Assembly (NCBI GenBank): GCA_003513555.1
Contig: DOPG01000450.1
Coordinates: 1 to 13,707 of the forward strand
Length of the DNA stretch: 13,707 nt
Origin: Rhodopirellula sp.
Lineage (GTDB): Bacteria; Planctomycetota; Planctomycetia; Pirellulales; Pirellulaceae
Direction: 5' to 3'
A program made the translations under genes and the position numbers. Positions 6,721 to 13,707 of the stretch are shown piece after piece. How positions within the stretch are numbered: position 1 is the first letter of the stretch; the number at the start of each line of letters is the position of its first letter. The notes under the pieces were generated by a model. The model searched no databases and had not been told where the DNA came from. It saw only the letters and a list, made by a program, of their open reading frames with translations.

Positions 6721-7998
6721 TCACCGCTGGGTAAGGTAACGGACGTTCAACTGGCATGCTGCTAGGCCGACCAAGGAAACGCAAGATACGAGGGTGAATA
6801 CATATCGATAGCCCTCCTGACCAGGGTGTTCATCAATGAGATAGCCAGTGATGGGACCAAAAAACACGTCGGGAAGAAAGCCCACTAGCGACACGAAGCC
6901 AGCAGCCGTCCCCAAAAAAGCGGGTGGAATATGAAGGTCGTCGAAAACACCAAAGTAGATGCCTCTTAGCCCATAGAAAGTTGCTGCAGTGCAGACGGCT
7001 GCCATCATAAGACCAAGCCACGGTAGGTGATTGGGGCCCAGTAAGGCGAACGTTGCATTGCCCAGAGCAGCCAAAATGAACAAGACCGTCATGGATCCAA
7101 AATGACCGAAGCGATCCGCTACCAAGCCTGCCCCGATGGCGGCAACTGGGCGTGCCCAGAAGGTGAGCGTTGTGAGTTGTGAGGCTGCTAAATCAGAGGT
7201 TTTATAAACGTCGGCTGCATAAATCCCGTAATTGTCGACGCTCTTGTAGCCGCAATAGGCGCATAGAACAACAAGCCCATGAAGCCAGATGGAAGGACGG
7301 CGGAGTAATTGCGTCAAGACGCTCCGTGTGGGAAGCAGGTTTTTCTTCGAAACCTGCTGGCTGCCAACTTGACTTAAGGCAATTGGAAGCAAAAGGGCTG
7401 TGAACGCGATCAAGCCCATTGTCACAACGATGATCATTTGCAAGGCCGTGGCTAGTTGCTGTGGTGACGCATCCTGATCAGAGGGAAGCAGTTCACCAAA
7501 CAGAAAGGTCAGCGCTGTGGCAACGATCGCAGCAAATAGACCACGCCCGGCGTCGAGCAGGCCAAATGCCGTGCTCTGACGCCGCGCGCCTGCTAACGCA
7601 TGAGTCACTTTCAGCATTCCGGACCAGAACAAAAGAATCGTGGTCATGCCAAAGTACGCGTAGGCACAGCATAGAACGGACCGGGAGGGATTTCTCAGCA
7701 AGGCAAAGCCACCGCTGGCGGTGGCGACCAACGCGACGCACATCAACCATCGAGGCGGAAAGCGATCGGAGAGGGGGCCGCCAATGCCGTAAGCAAGCAT
7801 TGCCACGATCCCGTAGCAGGAAAACGCTAGCCCGAAGTCCAAGTTGCTGATGCCCCAGCATTCAATCATCGTTGGGCGGAACAGTCGTGGGAGGACGAAT
7901 GGCAGCAAAAATACTGCTTCTCCCGCGAGGATGACTGACCATAACAGCCATAAGTTTCCGTTGGTGTTGGCAGGCTGCTGGGTTTCTCGGTGCGTCAC
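6721..7998 (-). CDS. MFS transporter
   Basis: A 425-residue polytopic inner-membrane protein of the major facilitator superfamily with about twelve hydrophobic segments, the first at about 17-37. The signature loop motif appears in both halves: GGPLSDRFPPR (73-83) after the second segment, and the related GLVADRFGHFGS (291-302) in the C-terminal half. The central cytoplasmic loop (about 210-235) is basic. The pattern is that of proton- or ion-coupled solute transporters; the substrate cannot be read from sequence. A YihN- or anion/sugar-phosphate-type carrier is possible, but this is only an impression. The only start after an in-frame upstream stop is a GTG at 7998, with no clear ribosome binding site. 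The gene lies on the opposite strand between two flagellin paralogues and shows no feature linking it to motility. Confidence 0.9.
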   Translation of the reverse strand: MTHRETQQPANTNGNLWLLWSVILAGEAVFLLPFVLPRLFRPTMIECWGISNLDFGLAFSCYGIVAMLAYGIGGPLSDRFPPRWLMCVALVATASGGFALLRNPSRSVLCCAYAYFGMTTILLFWSGMLKVTHALAGARRQSTAFGLLDAGRGLFAAIVATALTFLFGELLPSDQDASPQQLATALQMIIVVTMGLIAFTALLLPIALSQVGSQQVSKKNLLPTRSVLTQLLRRPSIWLHGLVVLCAYCGYKSVDNYGIYAADVYKTSDLAASQLTTLTFWARPVAAIGAGLVADRFGHFGSMTVLFILAALGNATFALLGPNHLPWLGLMMAAVCTAATFYGLRGIYFGVFDDLHIPPAFLGTAAGFVSLVGFLPDVFFGPITGYLIDEHPGQEGYRYVFTLVSCVSLVGLAACQLNVRYLTQR

Positions 7999-8145
7999 CG
8001 TTCAGGGATGCCTAATGTCTGGCTGGCATGCAGCAGGGAAAAAACTAGATTTTTTTTGAGGCGTCAATTTAACGTCGCCGGTAAACTTTACAGTCGTGGC
8101 CGCAGTCCCGATGGTTTTAAAAGGGCAGCAGTCGGGCATCTAACC

Positions 8146-8169
8146 AGCATCCTACTGAGCATCTTACTG
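8146..8169. repeat. 12-base tandem repeat
   Basis: AGCATCCTACTG and AGCATCTTACTG lie head to tail and differ at one base. The repeat is non-coding, in the divergent spacer. No function is evident. Confidence 0.6.
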
Positions 8170-8237
8170 GGTAGCTAGCATGTCGATTACCTGTTCGCGG
8201 GGCTGGCAGGGCTCATTTGTGGTCTGGTTTTGACGGT

Positions 8238-8251
8238 TGGTGCGATTTTGC
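8238..8251 (+). promoter_or_regulatory. Near-miss sigma-54 element upstream of flagellin 2
   Basis: TGGTGCGATTTTGC resembles the flagellin 1 element TGGTCGCCAGTTTGC but lacks one base, leaving nine instead of ten bases between GG and GC. Sigma-54 promoters tolerate this poorly, so it is probably inactive or unrelated. It is also nearly 200 bases from the start codon. Confidence 0.15.
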
Positions 8252-8296
8252 GACAAACGAATCGACATTCCTGAGGTGTATAGAGAATCCCAACGG

Positions 8297-8317
8297 GGAA
8301 CAGTAACAATTTGTTCC
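8297..8317. promoter_or_regulatory. Inverted repeat GGAACA-N9-TGTTCC, possible operator
   Basis: Perfect six-base arms at 8297-8302 and 8312-8317 are separated by nine bases, about 125 bases upstream of the flagellin 2 ATG. The spacing of arm centres (15 bases) does not match a single helical turn exactly, so protein binding is only a possibility; an RNA hairpin is the alternative. Confidence 0.3.
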
Positions 8318-8380
8318 GATGCAGTTTTGCGGAGACACACCAGAACCAGAGACCGGATTCGATGGTGGTGTGTCTCTGTC

Positions 8381-8400
8381 CCGGTCCATCGCGGCCGGCC
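8381..8400 (+). promoter_or_regulatory. Leader patch shared with flagellin 1
   Basis: CCGGTCCATCGCGGCCGG upstream of flagellin 2 corresponds to CCGGTCCAGGCGGCCGG at 4815-4831 upstream of flagellin 1. The two lie at similar distances from their start codons (62 and 53 bases). This suggests the duplication included part of the 5' leader, or that the patch is kept for regulation of the mRNA. Confidence 0.45.
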
Positions 8401-8442
8401 TTATCAACAACGTCCGCGATCAACCTACTGGATGGAACCGTC

Positions 8443-10194
8443 ATGACACGTATCAATACCAACGTCCCCTCGCTTGTTGCACAGAGCCGATTACAGAACA
8501 GCAATCAGGATCTGCAAACCGCGCTGACTCGTCTAAGTACTGGACTTCGGATCAATACCGGAGCTGATGATCCTGCTGGCCTGATTGCCAGTGAGGCACT
8601 TCGAAGTGAGATCACCAGTCTTGGGAAAGCCGTCAGCAATACGCGTCGTGCCAGTCAGATAATCAGCACTGCTGATAGTGGGCTTGGACAGGTCAGCAAC
8701 CTGCTGAATGATATCCGTGGACTTGTGGTGGAAGCTGCTAACGCGGGCGGATTGAGCCCCGAGGAAATCGCCGCCAACCAGCTTCAGATCGATAGCTCGT
8801 TAGAAGCAATCAATCGGATTGCCCAGTCAACAACATTCCAAGGCAGTAAGTTGCTCGACGGGACTCTTGATTTCGTCAGCACGGCGCGAAGTGTTGCGTC
8901 GGTTCGCGATATCAATATCGATCAGGCAAATCTGGGCGCGGTTGGCCAGATCAGCGCTGATGTGGTGATTGAGAGTGCGGCGACGCAGGCTACGATTGCC
9001 GCGGGCACATCGGGCTTCACTGCTGCTGCGGCCGCCACGACGACGGTAAACAGTGGTGCCGATGTCGTTACACTGACAGCAGATAGCAACGGGTCGAGCT
9101 TTAATGATGTCCAGATCCTTTTCAATGATGATGCGAGCATTGGTGATACTGCTGCCTCGGCTGCCTTCGATACCACGCAGGGTATCATCACTGTGACGTA
9201 CAATTCAGCGGCTGCCACGGCGACGAACAGTGATATGGACGCGATCACTGCCGCTTTGGATGGCTTGGGAGATTTCAGTGCTGCTCTCGCGGGTACGGGG
9301 ACCAACGCCTTCACTGAACCTGCCACGAATCCAACGACAGGTAAGACAGGTGGTGAAGTGTTGAGTTCCGATCTGGTCTTCCAGTTGAGCGGTGAGAATG
9401 GATCAGAAACTTTCAACTTCGGATCCGGAACTGCTGCTTCGCAAATTGCTGCTGCGGTCAACCTCGTATCCGACAGCACCGGCGTGAGTGCGAGTTTTGA
9501 CTCGGTTGCGGGAATTACCTTCACGTCGACTGGTTACGGTAGCGATACTCTTGTTGATATCGAGGTGATTAACGAAGCCGCTGGGGGGACCTTCGCTGCC
9601 AGTTTAAGCGACGACCGGGCTACCGGTGCAGATATTGTCGCAACCATTAACGGTGTCGTCGCTGATGGAGTAGGTAATACGCTCTCCATCAACACAAGCG
9701 TGCTCGACCTGACATTGACCGTTGACGCGGGCAGTAGTACTAACTTCTCGTTCGATATCACTGGCGGTGGAGCTCTTTTTCAGATGGGGCCGGATGTTAC
9801 CACCAACCAGCAAGCTCGACTTGGAATTGGTAGCGTAAGCACCGGGCAGCTGGGCGGAGCCAATGGCCGCCTGTATGAACTTGGTAGCGGCCAAGCACGG
9901 AGTCTCGTGAATGATGTTGCTGGTGCTTCAGTTGTCATTGAAGATGTGATTGCCAAGGTCACTGGTCTTCGTGGGCGATTGGGAGCGTTCCAGTCAACAA
10001 CCTTGGATAGCAACATGGTTAGCCTGAATGAGACTCTGGCTAACTTGCAGGAAGCTGAGAGCTCAATTCGGGATGCCGACTTCGCTCAGGAGTCTGCCAA
10101 CCTGACTCGTGCTCAGATCCTGGTGCAATCGGGTACCAACGTGTTGGCAATCGCCAACCAGAATCCTCAGAACGTGCTTTCTCTACTGAGATAG
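8443..10194 (+). CDS. fliC: Flagellin 2 (filament subunit, FliC family)
   Basis: A 583-residue paralogue of the flagellin at 4868. The start at 8443 is chosen over an in-frame ATG 44 codons upstream because it gives the conserved MTRINTNVPSLVAQ N-terminus and follows a GGATGGAA stretch; the extra upstream residues look like non-coding sequence and contain cysteines, which mature flagellins lack. The conserved N-terminal D0/D1 (1-145) and C-terminal D1/D0 (about 456-583) flank the same beta-rich central domain. By hand count it is about 83% identical to flagellin 1 in the first 144 residues, about 70% in the middle and about 84% in the last 128. A single one-residue gap, near residue 355, is enough to align the pair end to end. 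It would be exported unfolded with FliS and assembled below the FliD cap. It precedes fliD but ends at its own terminator. Confidence 0.97.
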   Translation: MTRINTNVPSLVAQSRLQNSNQDLQTALTRLSTGLRINTGADDPAGLIASEALRSEITSLGKAVSNTRRASQIISTADSGLGQVSNLLNDIRGLVVEAANAGGLSPEEIAANQLQIDSSLEAINRIAQSTTFQGSKLLDGTLDFVSTARSVASVRDINIDQANLGAVGQISADVVIESAATQATIAAGTSGFTAAAAATTTVNSGADVVTLTADSNGSSFNDVQILFNDDASIGDTAASAAFDTTQGIITVTYNSAAATATNSDMDAITAALDGLGDFSAALAGTGTNAFTEPATNPTTGKTGGEVLSSDLVFQLSGENGSETFNFGSGTAASQIAAAVNLVSDSTGVSASFDSVAGITFTSTGYGSDTLVDIEVINEAAGGTFAASLSDDRATGADIVATINGVVADGVGNTLSINTSVLDLTLTVDAGSSTNFSFDITGGGALFQMGPDVTTNQQARLGIGSVSTGQLGGANGRLYELGSGQARSLVNDVAGASVVIEDVIAKVTGLRGRLGAFQSTTLDSNMVSLNETLANLQEAESSIRDADFAQESANLTRAQILVQSGTNVLAIANQNPQNVLSLLR

Positions 10195-10213
10195 CCAGGT
10201 GTTGATAGCATAG

Positions 10214-10247
10214 GCCGGCGAGGTAACTCGTCGGCTTTCCTTCTTTT
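10214..10247 (+). terminator. Intrinsic terminator of flagellin 2
   Basis: GCCGGCGAG (10214-10222) and CTCGTCGGC (10227-10235) form a nine-pair stem with one G-T pair and a GTAA (GNRA-type) loop. A pyrimidine tract TTTCCTTCTTTT follows. It begins 20 bases after the stop and should largely separate flagellin 2 from fliD transcription. Confidence 0.85.
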
Positions 10248-10414
10248 GGGTGCTGGATTTACGATAGAGTTCAGTTGAGCAACCATTATGTTTGGATAAC
10301 GATCCTTGAATTTGACGATTACTGTGAAGTGACGTGGGGTTTGGTGGCCCCTGTTTTTGAACTTTGGGGACATAGTCGCCTGAATCGCTCGAGCACAGTA
10401 ATCCGCAGCAAATT

Positions 10415-13183
10415 ATGGGGCGTATACAATCCTCTATCGGCTTGATCACAGGTACCGATATCGGTGGCACGGTGGATCAGTTGGTCGCATTGAGTGGTCG
10501 GCCACGTGATCGGCTTGTCAACAGCACTGCGTTGTTGCAACAGGAACAACAATCACTTGCTGAGTTGACGGCTGCCGTGATCGGCGTGCAGCTTGCAGGG
10601 AAGACACTGGCTAGCTCGTCGACCTTTCGCTCGAAGAAAGCAACCAGCAGCAATAGTGATGCCCTGTCCGCCATTGCTGGTACAACGTCCAAGCAGGGAA
10701 GTTACGCTGTGCGGACTTTGCAGACTGCGTCGACGCACACGGTAGGTTCCTTGCAGCGTATGATTTCGTCTGACTCAGCCCTCGGTTACACCGGAACGAT
10801 CAAAATCCAGCCTTCGGGCGGCTTCATCGATGATTCTGCAGCACTCGCTGGCTTGAATGATGGTCGGGGTGTTGAGGCTGGAAAAATTCGGCTCACTGAC
10901 CGAAGTGGGGCGTCGGCCGAGATCGATCTCACCACCGTTCGCACCATCAACGATGTGATGCAGGTGATCAATGACGCTGAGGTGGCGATCAAGGCAACAA
11001 CCGTCGGAGATGCCATTCGTCTAACTGATCTGACGGGTAGTACCGCATCCAACCTGAAAGTTGAACAACTTGGTGATCATGAAACTGCGGCCGATTTGGG
11101 GTTGTGGGGAGTTGATCTTGCCGCTTCGACCGTCACTGGAATCGACCTCGACATTCCTGTAACGACCCTTGCTTTGCGGGGTGCCGCTTTAAGCGAATTG
11201 AATGGGGGGCAAGGTCTTGGGCCGCTCACGAATCTGGACATCAACCTGTCCGATGGAACTAACGCATCGGTTGATCTTTCGACAGCTGGCAATACTGCGG
11301 AAATCGTGGATGCAATCGACGCGGCCGGTTTGGCGCTCATTGTGCGCGTCAATGAGGCGGGAACTGGTTTCCGTGTGCGCGATGTGTCCGGTGGTGGTGG
11401 GAATTTCACAATCTCATCCTCGGATGACACTGCTGAAAGCGTTGGCTTGAATGCAAGTACAGCAGAATCCATCATCATCGGCGACAACCTGAAACGCCAA
11501 ACGGTCACGACCAGTACCCTGCTGTCTGACTTAAATCAGGGTGATGGAATTGATACTGGCAGTTTTACGATAACCGATAGTGCGGGTGTGGTTGGAGCTG
11601 TCAACCTGAAGGTTGAAGGTATCACAACGGTTGGCGGGTTGGTGGATGCCGTCAACGCATTGTCCACAGGAGTGACAGCCTCTCTGAACGACGCGGGTGA
11701 CGGCATTGTTCTTGTTGATACAGCGGGAGGAAGTTCAACGTTAGAGGTAGTCGATACAGGGACTGGAACAGCGGCTGCCGACCTGGGGATTGCCGGGACA
11801 GCGGAGGTCCAGTTGGTTGCGGGGGCAAGCGTGTCAGCTTTAGTAGGAACACAGGCAGCCGAGATTGAACTGGAAGCAAACGATACGCTTGCTTCGCTCG
11901 CAGCAAAGATCAATGGTACAGGTCGCTATGCCACAGGTTCGGTTGAGGCAAATGATGACGCGACGTTCTCGTTGCGGCTGTTGAGCAAGAAAGGTGGCGA
12001 GGAGGGAAGATTCTCCGTCGAAACGTCTGGCTTTGATCTGGATTTGAGAACCACATCGACTGGGCGGGATGCAAAAATTTCGGTTTCTGCAGATGGTGGG
12101 CCTGCACGAATTCTGTCTTCGACCGATGGTGTATTCGACGTCAACGGAGGGGGAGCCGGAGCGGCTTTGATCAGTTCGGCGACGTTGCTAGACGAGATTG
12201 CTGGCGGTGCTACCCGCGGCAGCTTTACGATCAAGGATAGTTCAGGGGCGATCGGTGCTGTGAATTTGGTTGCCGAAGGCATCAACACTGTTGGTGATCT
12301 GATGGATGCCATCAATCGCTTGGGAATTGGGGTCCAAGCAGCTTTGAATGATTCTGCGACAGGATTGGCAATCACAGATACCGCTTCCGGTTCAGAATCA
12401 CTTGTGATTGCCGACACAGGATCCGGTGTTGCTGCTGCCAGGTTGGGGATTGCAGGAACGGGCACCGCTCAGGTCGTCGGGGGTATATCCGTGACTGCAT
12501 TGGTAGGACCGGCGGAAAGTGGCGACGGTGCGGTGACTAGTGGGTTGTCGTTTACCCTCAAGCAGGTAACCAGCGAAGAGATCACGGTTAATGTCAAGAA
12601 CGATGCTTCAACTGTAGTCAACGCAGCCGAATCGCTCGTGTCTCAGTACAACCTGCTGGTTGATAAGATTGACTCATTGACGTTCTTTAACGCGGATACC
12701 GAGGAAGTCGGCCTGCTGTTTGGATCCTCCGAAACGCTGAGGATCCAAACGGGTTATTCCCGGCTGTTGTCCGGACGTATCGTTGGTGCAGGCGATTTGA
12801 AATCGATCGGACAGGTTGGGCTGGGGTTCAATGAAGCTGGCAAACTCGAACTCAGTACTTCTAAACTTCAAAAGGCCATCGAGGATGGCTCGCAGGATGT
12901 GGAAGAGTTCTTTAGTGCGAGTGATTCGGGCTTGGCTGCGAAGCTTGATTCATTGGCTGAAAAATTGGCTGGCGGAACAAACGGCATGTTATTGAATCGC
13001 TCAGAAACTTTGTCAACGCAGATAGCATTCAATAACGATCGGATTGATGCCTTGAATGAGCGTTTGGATGCCGAACGTGAGCGACTCTTGCGGCAATATT
13101 ATTCAATGGAGCAGGCGATTGCCAAAATTCAGAGTAACCAGCAAGCCGTATCACAAATAGCTCCAATCAGTATCCCTGCATAG
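10415..13183 (+). CDS. fliD: Flagellar filament cap protein FliD (HAP2), expanded
   Basis: A 922-residue cap protein that sits at the filament tip and folds incoming flagellin. This is far longer than classic FliD (E. coli 468 residues). Residues 1-120 form the FliD N-terminal domain (IGLITGTDIGG at 8-18, then helices). Four Flagellin_IN-like modules follow, at about 143-232, 258-346, 369-478 and 591-698. The FliD C-terminal core is recognised by GRDAKISV (550-557), SGLSFTLKQV (709-718), TVNVKND (724-730), LVSQYNLLVDKI (741-752), IGQVGLGF (798-805) and the helical end NNDRIDALNERLDAERERLL (873-892), which is predicted coiled coil. No cysteine and no signal peptide are seen, fitting type III export. 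The last module lies inside the C-terminal core rather than before it. The ATG at 10415 has no recognisable Shine-Dalgarno sequence, but the protein begins where FliD proteins normally do. It is followed 45 bases later by fliS. Confidence 0.95.
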   Translation: MGRIQSSIGLITGTDIGGTVDQLVALSGRPRDRLVNSTALLQQEQQSLAELTAAVIGVQLAGKTLASSSTFRSKKATSSNSDALSAIAGTTSKQGSYAVRTLQTASTHTVGSLQRMISSDSALGYTGTIKIQPSGGFIDDSAALAGLNDGRGVEAGKIRLTDRSGASAEIDLTTVRTINDVMQVINDAEVAIKATTVGDAIRLTDLTGSTASNLKVEQLGDHETAADLGLWGVDLAASTVTGIDLDIPVTTLALRGAALSELNGGQGLGPLTNLDINLSDGTNASVDLSTAGNTAEIVDAIDAAGLALIVRVNEAGTGFRVRDVSGGGGNFTISSSDDTAESVGLNASTAESIIIGDNLKRQTVTTSTLLSDLNQGDGIDTGSFTITDSAGVVGAVNLKVEGITTVGGLVDAVNALSTGVTASLNDAGDGIVLVDTAGGSSTLEVVDTGTGTAAADLGIAGTAEVQLVAGASVSALVGTQAAEIELEANDTLASLAAKINGTGRYATGSVEANDDATFSLRLLSKKGGEEGRFSVETSGFDLDLRTTSTGRDAKISVSADGGPARILSSTDGVFDVNGGGAGAALISSATLLDEIAGGATRGSFTIKDSSGAIGAVNLVAEGINTVGDLMDAINRLGIGVQAALNDSATGLAITDTASGSESLVIADTGSGVAAARLGIAGTGTAQVVGGISVTALVGPAESGDGAVTSGLSFTLKQVTSEEITVNVKNDASTVVNAAESLVSQYNLLVDKIDSLTFFNADTEEVGLLFGSSETLRIQTGYSRLLSGRIVGAGDLKSIGQVGLGFNEAGKLELSTSKLQKAIEDGSQDVEEFFSASDSGLAAKLDSLAEKLAGGTNGMLLNRSETLSTQIAFNNDRIDALNERLDAERERLLRQYYSMEQAIAKIQSNQQAVSQIAPISIPA
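11519..11848 (+). repeat. FliD internal module 3 (Flagellin_IN-like)
   Basis: This encodes FliD residues 369-478, beginning LLSDLNQGDG and ending SVSALVG. It is the partner of the module at 12185-12508: shared landmarks in order are GSFTI.DS, GAVNL, EGI.TVG.L.DA.N, GV.A.LND, DTGSG-type and LGIAGT, then V.A.SVSALVG-type. Similarity is clear in protein but eroded in DNA, so the duplication is old. Confidence 0.8.
12185..12508 (+). repeat. FliD internal module 4, inside the C-terminal core
   Basis: This encodes FliD residues 591-698, beginning LLDEIAGGAT and ending SVTALVG. It is colinear with module 3 over about 110 residues. It is bounded by a flexible glycine/alanine stretch before it (VNGGGAGAA, 576-584) and GPAESGDGAVT after it (698-708). 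The FliD core sequence resumes with SGLSFTLKQ. Confidence 0.8.
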
Positions 13184-13228
13184 CGAGTGCGGTGACTGGA
13201 TCGATAACTCAGTGGACGAGTGATTTTA

Positions 13229-13702
13229 ATGAACTTTCATGACGGACGCATGACAAGAAAAGAAAGTGTAAGCGGCGGCGAACAGTACCTTGATTCCGTT
13301 GTGCGAACAGCATCACCCGCGAAATTGCGTCTGATGTTAATTGAGCGCGCTGTAGGTGTTTCCGAGAGTCTTGAATGTGCATGGCGTGAAAACCCTGGGC
13401 AGGGGGCAAATGAACAATCGCTGAAACTGTTTGAATTGATCAATGAATTGCTCCGCGGCGTAGTTGGCAGCAAACACGGCGACGGTGAAGAACTTTGTAA
13501 GCAGGTTTCGGATCTCTACGTCTTTCTCTTGAAGCACCTGCTGCTTGCCGAGCAAAAAAGCGACGTCAACTCGATCGAAGAGATCAGGGCGGTGCTACAG
13601 GTTGAGGCAGAAACTTGGAGAACAGTTTGCGCAAATGAGCTACCAGCCGCACCTGTTCGCTTGGGCTTTGGTAGCAGGACTGGCCTGAATCTCGAAGCCT
13701 GA
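13229..13702 (+). CDS. fliS: Flagellin export chaperone FliS
   Basis: A 157-residue, mainly helical cytosolic protein that binds the C-terminal region of flagellin, preventing early polymerisation and delivering it to the export gate. The hallmark EQYLDSVVRTASPAKLRLMLIE (18-39, core TASP at 27-30) matches the FliS N-terminus. The rest has the expected helices, with SDLYVFLLKHLL (94-105) and a late ETW (128-130). It is somewhat longer than usual FliS (about 120-135) because of an N-terminal extension and a tail after the tryptophan. The start is uncertain: ATG 13229 is taken here, but GTG 13220 and ATG 13250 are in frame and none has a strong ribosome binding site. It lies 45 bases after fliD with no terminator between, so the two are probably co-transcribed. 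It ends five bases before the window edge. Confidence 0.9.
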   Translation: MNFHDGRMTRKESVSGGEQYLDSVVRTASPAKLRLMLIERAVGVSESLECAWRENPGQGANEQSLKLFELINELLRGVVGSKHGDGEELCKQVSDLYVFLLKHLLLAEQKSDVNSIEEIRAVLQVEAETWRTVCANELPAAPVRLGFGSRTGLNLEA

Positions 13703-13707
13703 ATCTC

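Larger units (their letters stand above)
7999..8442. other. Divergent spacer between MFS gene and flagellin 2
   Basis: About 440 bases that must carry the promoters of both divergent genes. I see no gene. It contains a 12-base tandem repeat (8146-8169), a GGAACA/TGTTCC inverted repeat (8297-8317), a near-miss sigma-54 element (8238-8251) and a patch similar to the flagellin 1 leader (8381-8400). Confidence 0.6.

Noticed and set aside
8078..8115. Possible sigma-28 promoter (TAAACTTT ... CCCGATGG)
   Set aside because: Spacing between the two halves is about six bases too long, and the -10 half is a poor match. No better FliA-type site was found upstream of either flagellin or fliD.
8311..8442. 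44-codon N-terminal extension of flagellin 2
   Set aside because: The conserved flagellin N-terminus starts at 8443, and the extension contains cysteines, is absent from flagellin 1 and overlaps the likely regulatory region.
8922..9524. Leftward open frame of 200 codons inside flagellin 2
   Set aside because: It is an antisense shadow of the Ala/Thr/Ser-rich central flagellin domain; similar shadows lie opposite flagellin 1 and fliD. No motif or initiation site supports it.
1..13707. CRISPR arrays, tRNA or rRNA genes, transposases, phage genes or a new defence system
   Set aside because: No regular spaced repeats, cloverleaf-like sequences or relevant protein motifs were seen. All confident genes fit known families.

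Overview
The window looks like chromosomal DNA of a motile planctomycete, most likely a Rhodopirellula/Pirellulaceae-type bacterium. This is inferred from the style of the flagellins (MTRINTNVPSLVAQ start, long conserved central insert), an FHA-GAF-SpoIIE phosphatase, moderate G+C, long intergenic spacers and mostly weak or absent Shine-Dalgarno sequences. No database search was possible, so the taxonomic call is an inference. I see no RNA genes, insertion sequences, phage genes or CRISPR arrays.

Left part (1-4520). The first 36 bases probably hold the start of a leftward gene that leaves the window. A long spacer without a convincing gene follows (about 37-968), holding a palindrome cluster and a short tandem repeat. 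Three rightward housekeeping or regulatory genes come next: an FHA-GAF-PP2C/SpoIIE phosphatase (969-2738), an acylphosphatase (3007-3276) and the tRNA queuosine enzyme QueA (3426-4520). The first two are separated by a region with two mutually exclusive hairpins.

Right part (4521-13707). This is a flagellar filament locus: flagellin 1 (4868-6616), a leftward MFS transporter (6721-7998), flagellin 2 (8443-10194), the filament cap FliD (10415-13183) and the export chaperone FliS (13229-13702). The logic is filament subunits, then the cap that polymerises them, then the chaperone that keeps them soluble before export. Both flagellins end at good intrinsic terminators, so each is probably its own transcript, while fliD and fliS are closely spaced and probably co-transcribed. 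The MFS gene lies between the two flagellins on the opposite strand and has no evident flagellar role.

The points most worth a second look are: the FliD C-terminal core, which appears to be split by a second copy of a Flagellin_IN-like module found earlier in the same protein; the end-to-end colinearity of the two flagellins, including the central region expected to be surface-exposed; and a near-palindrome that coincides with a sigma-54-like promoter upstream of flagellin 1 and has no clear equivalent upstream of flagellin 2. I did not find a wholly new multi-gene system here; the novelty is in architecture and regulation of a known one.
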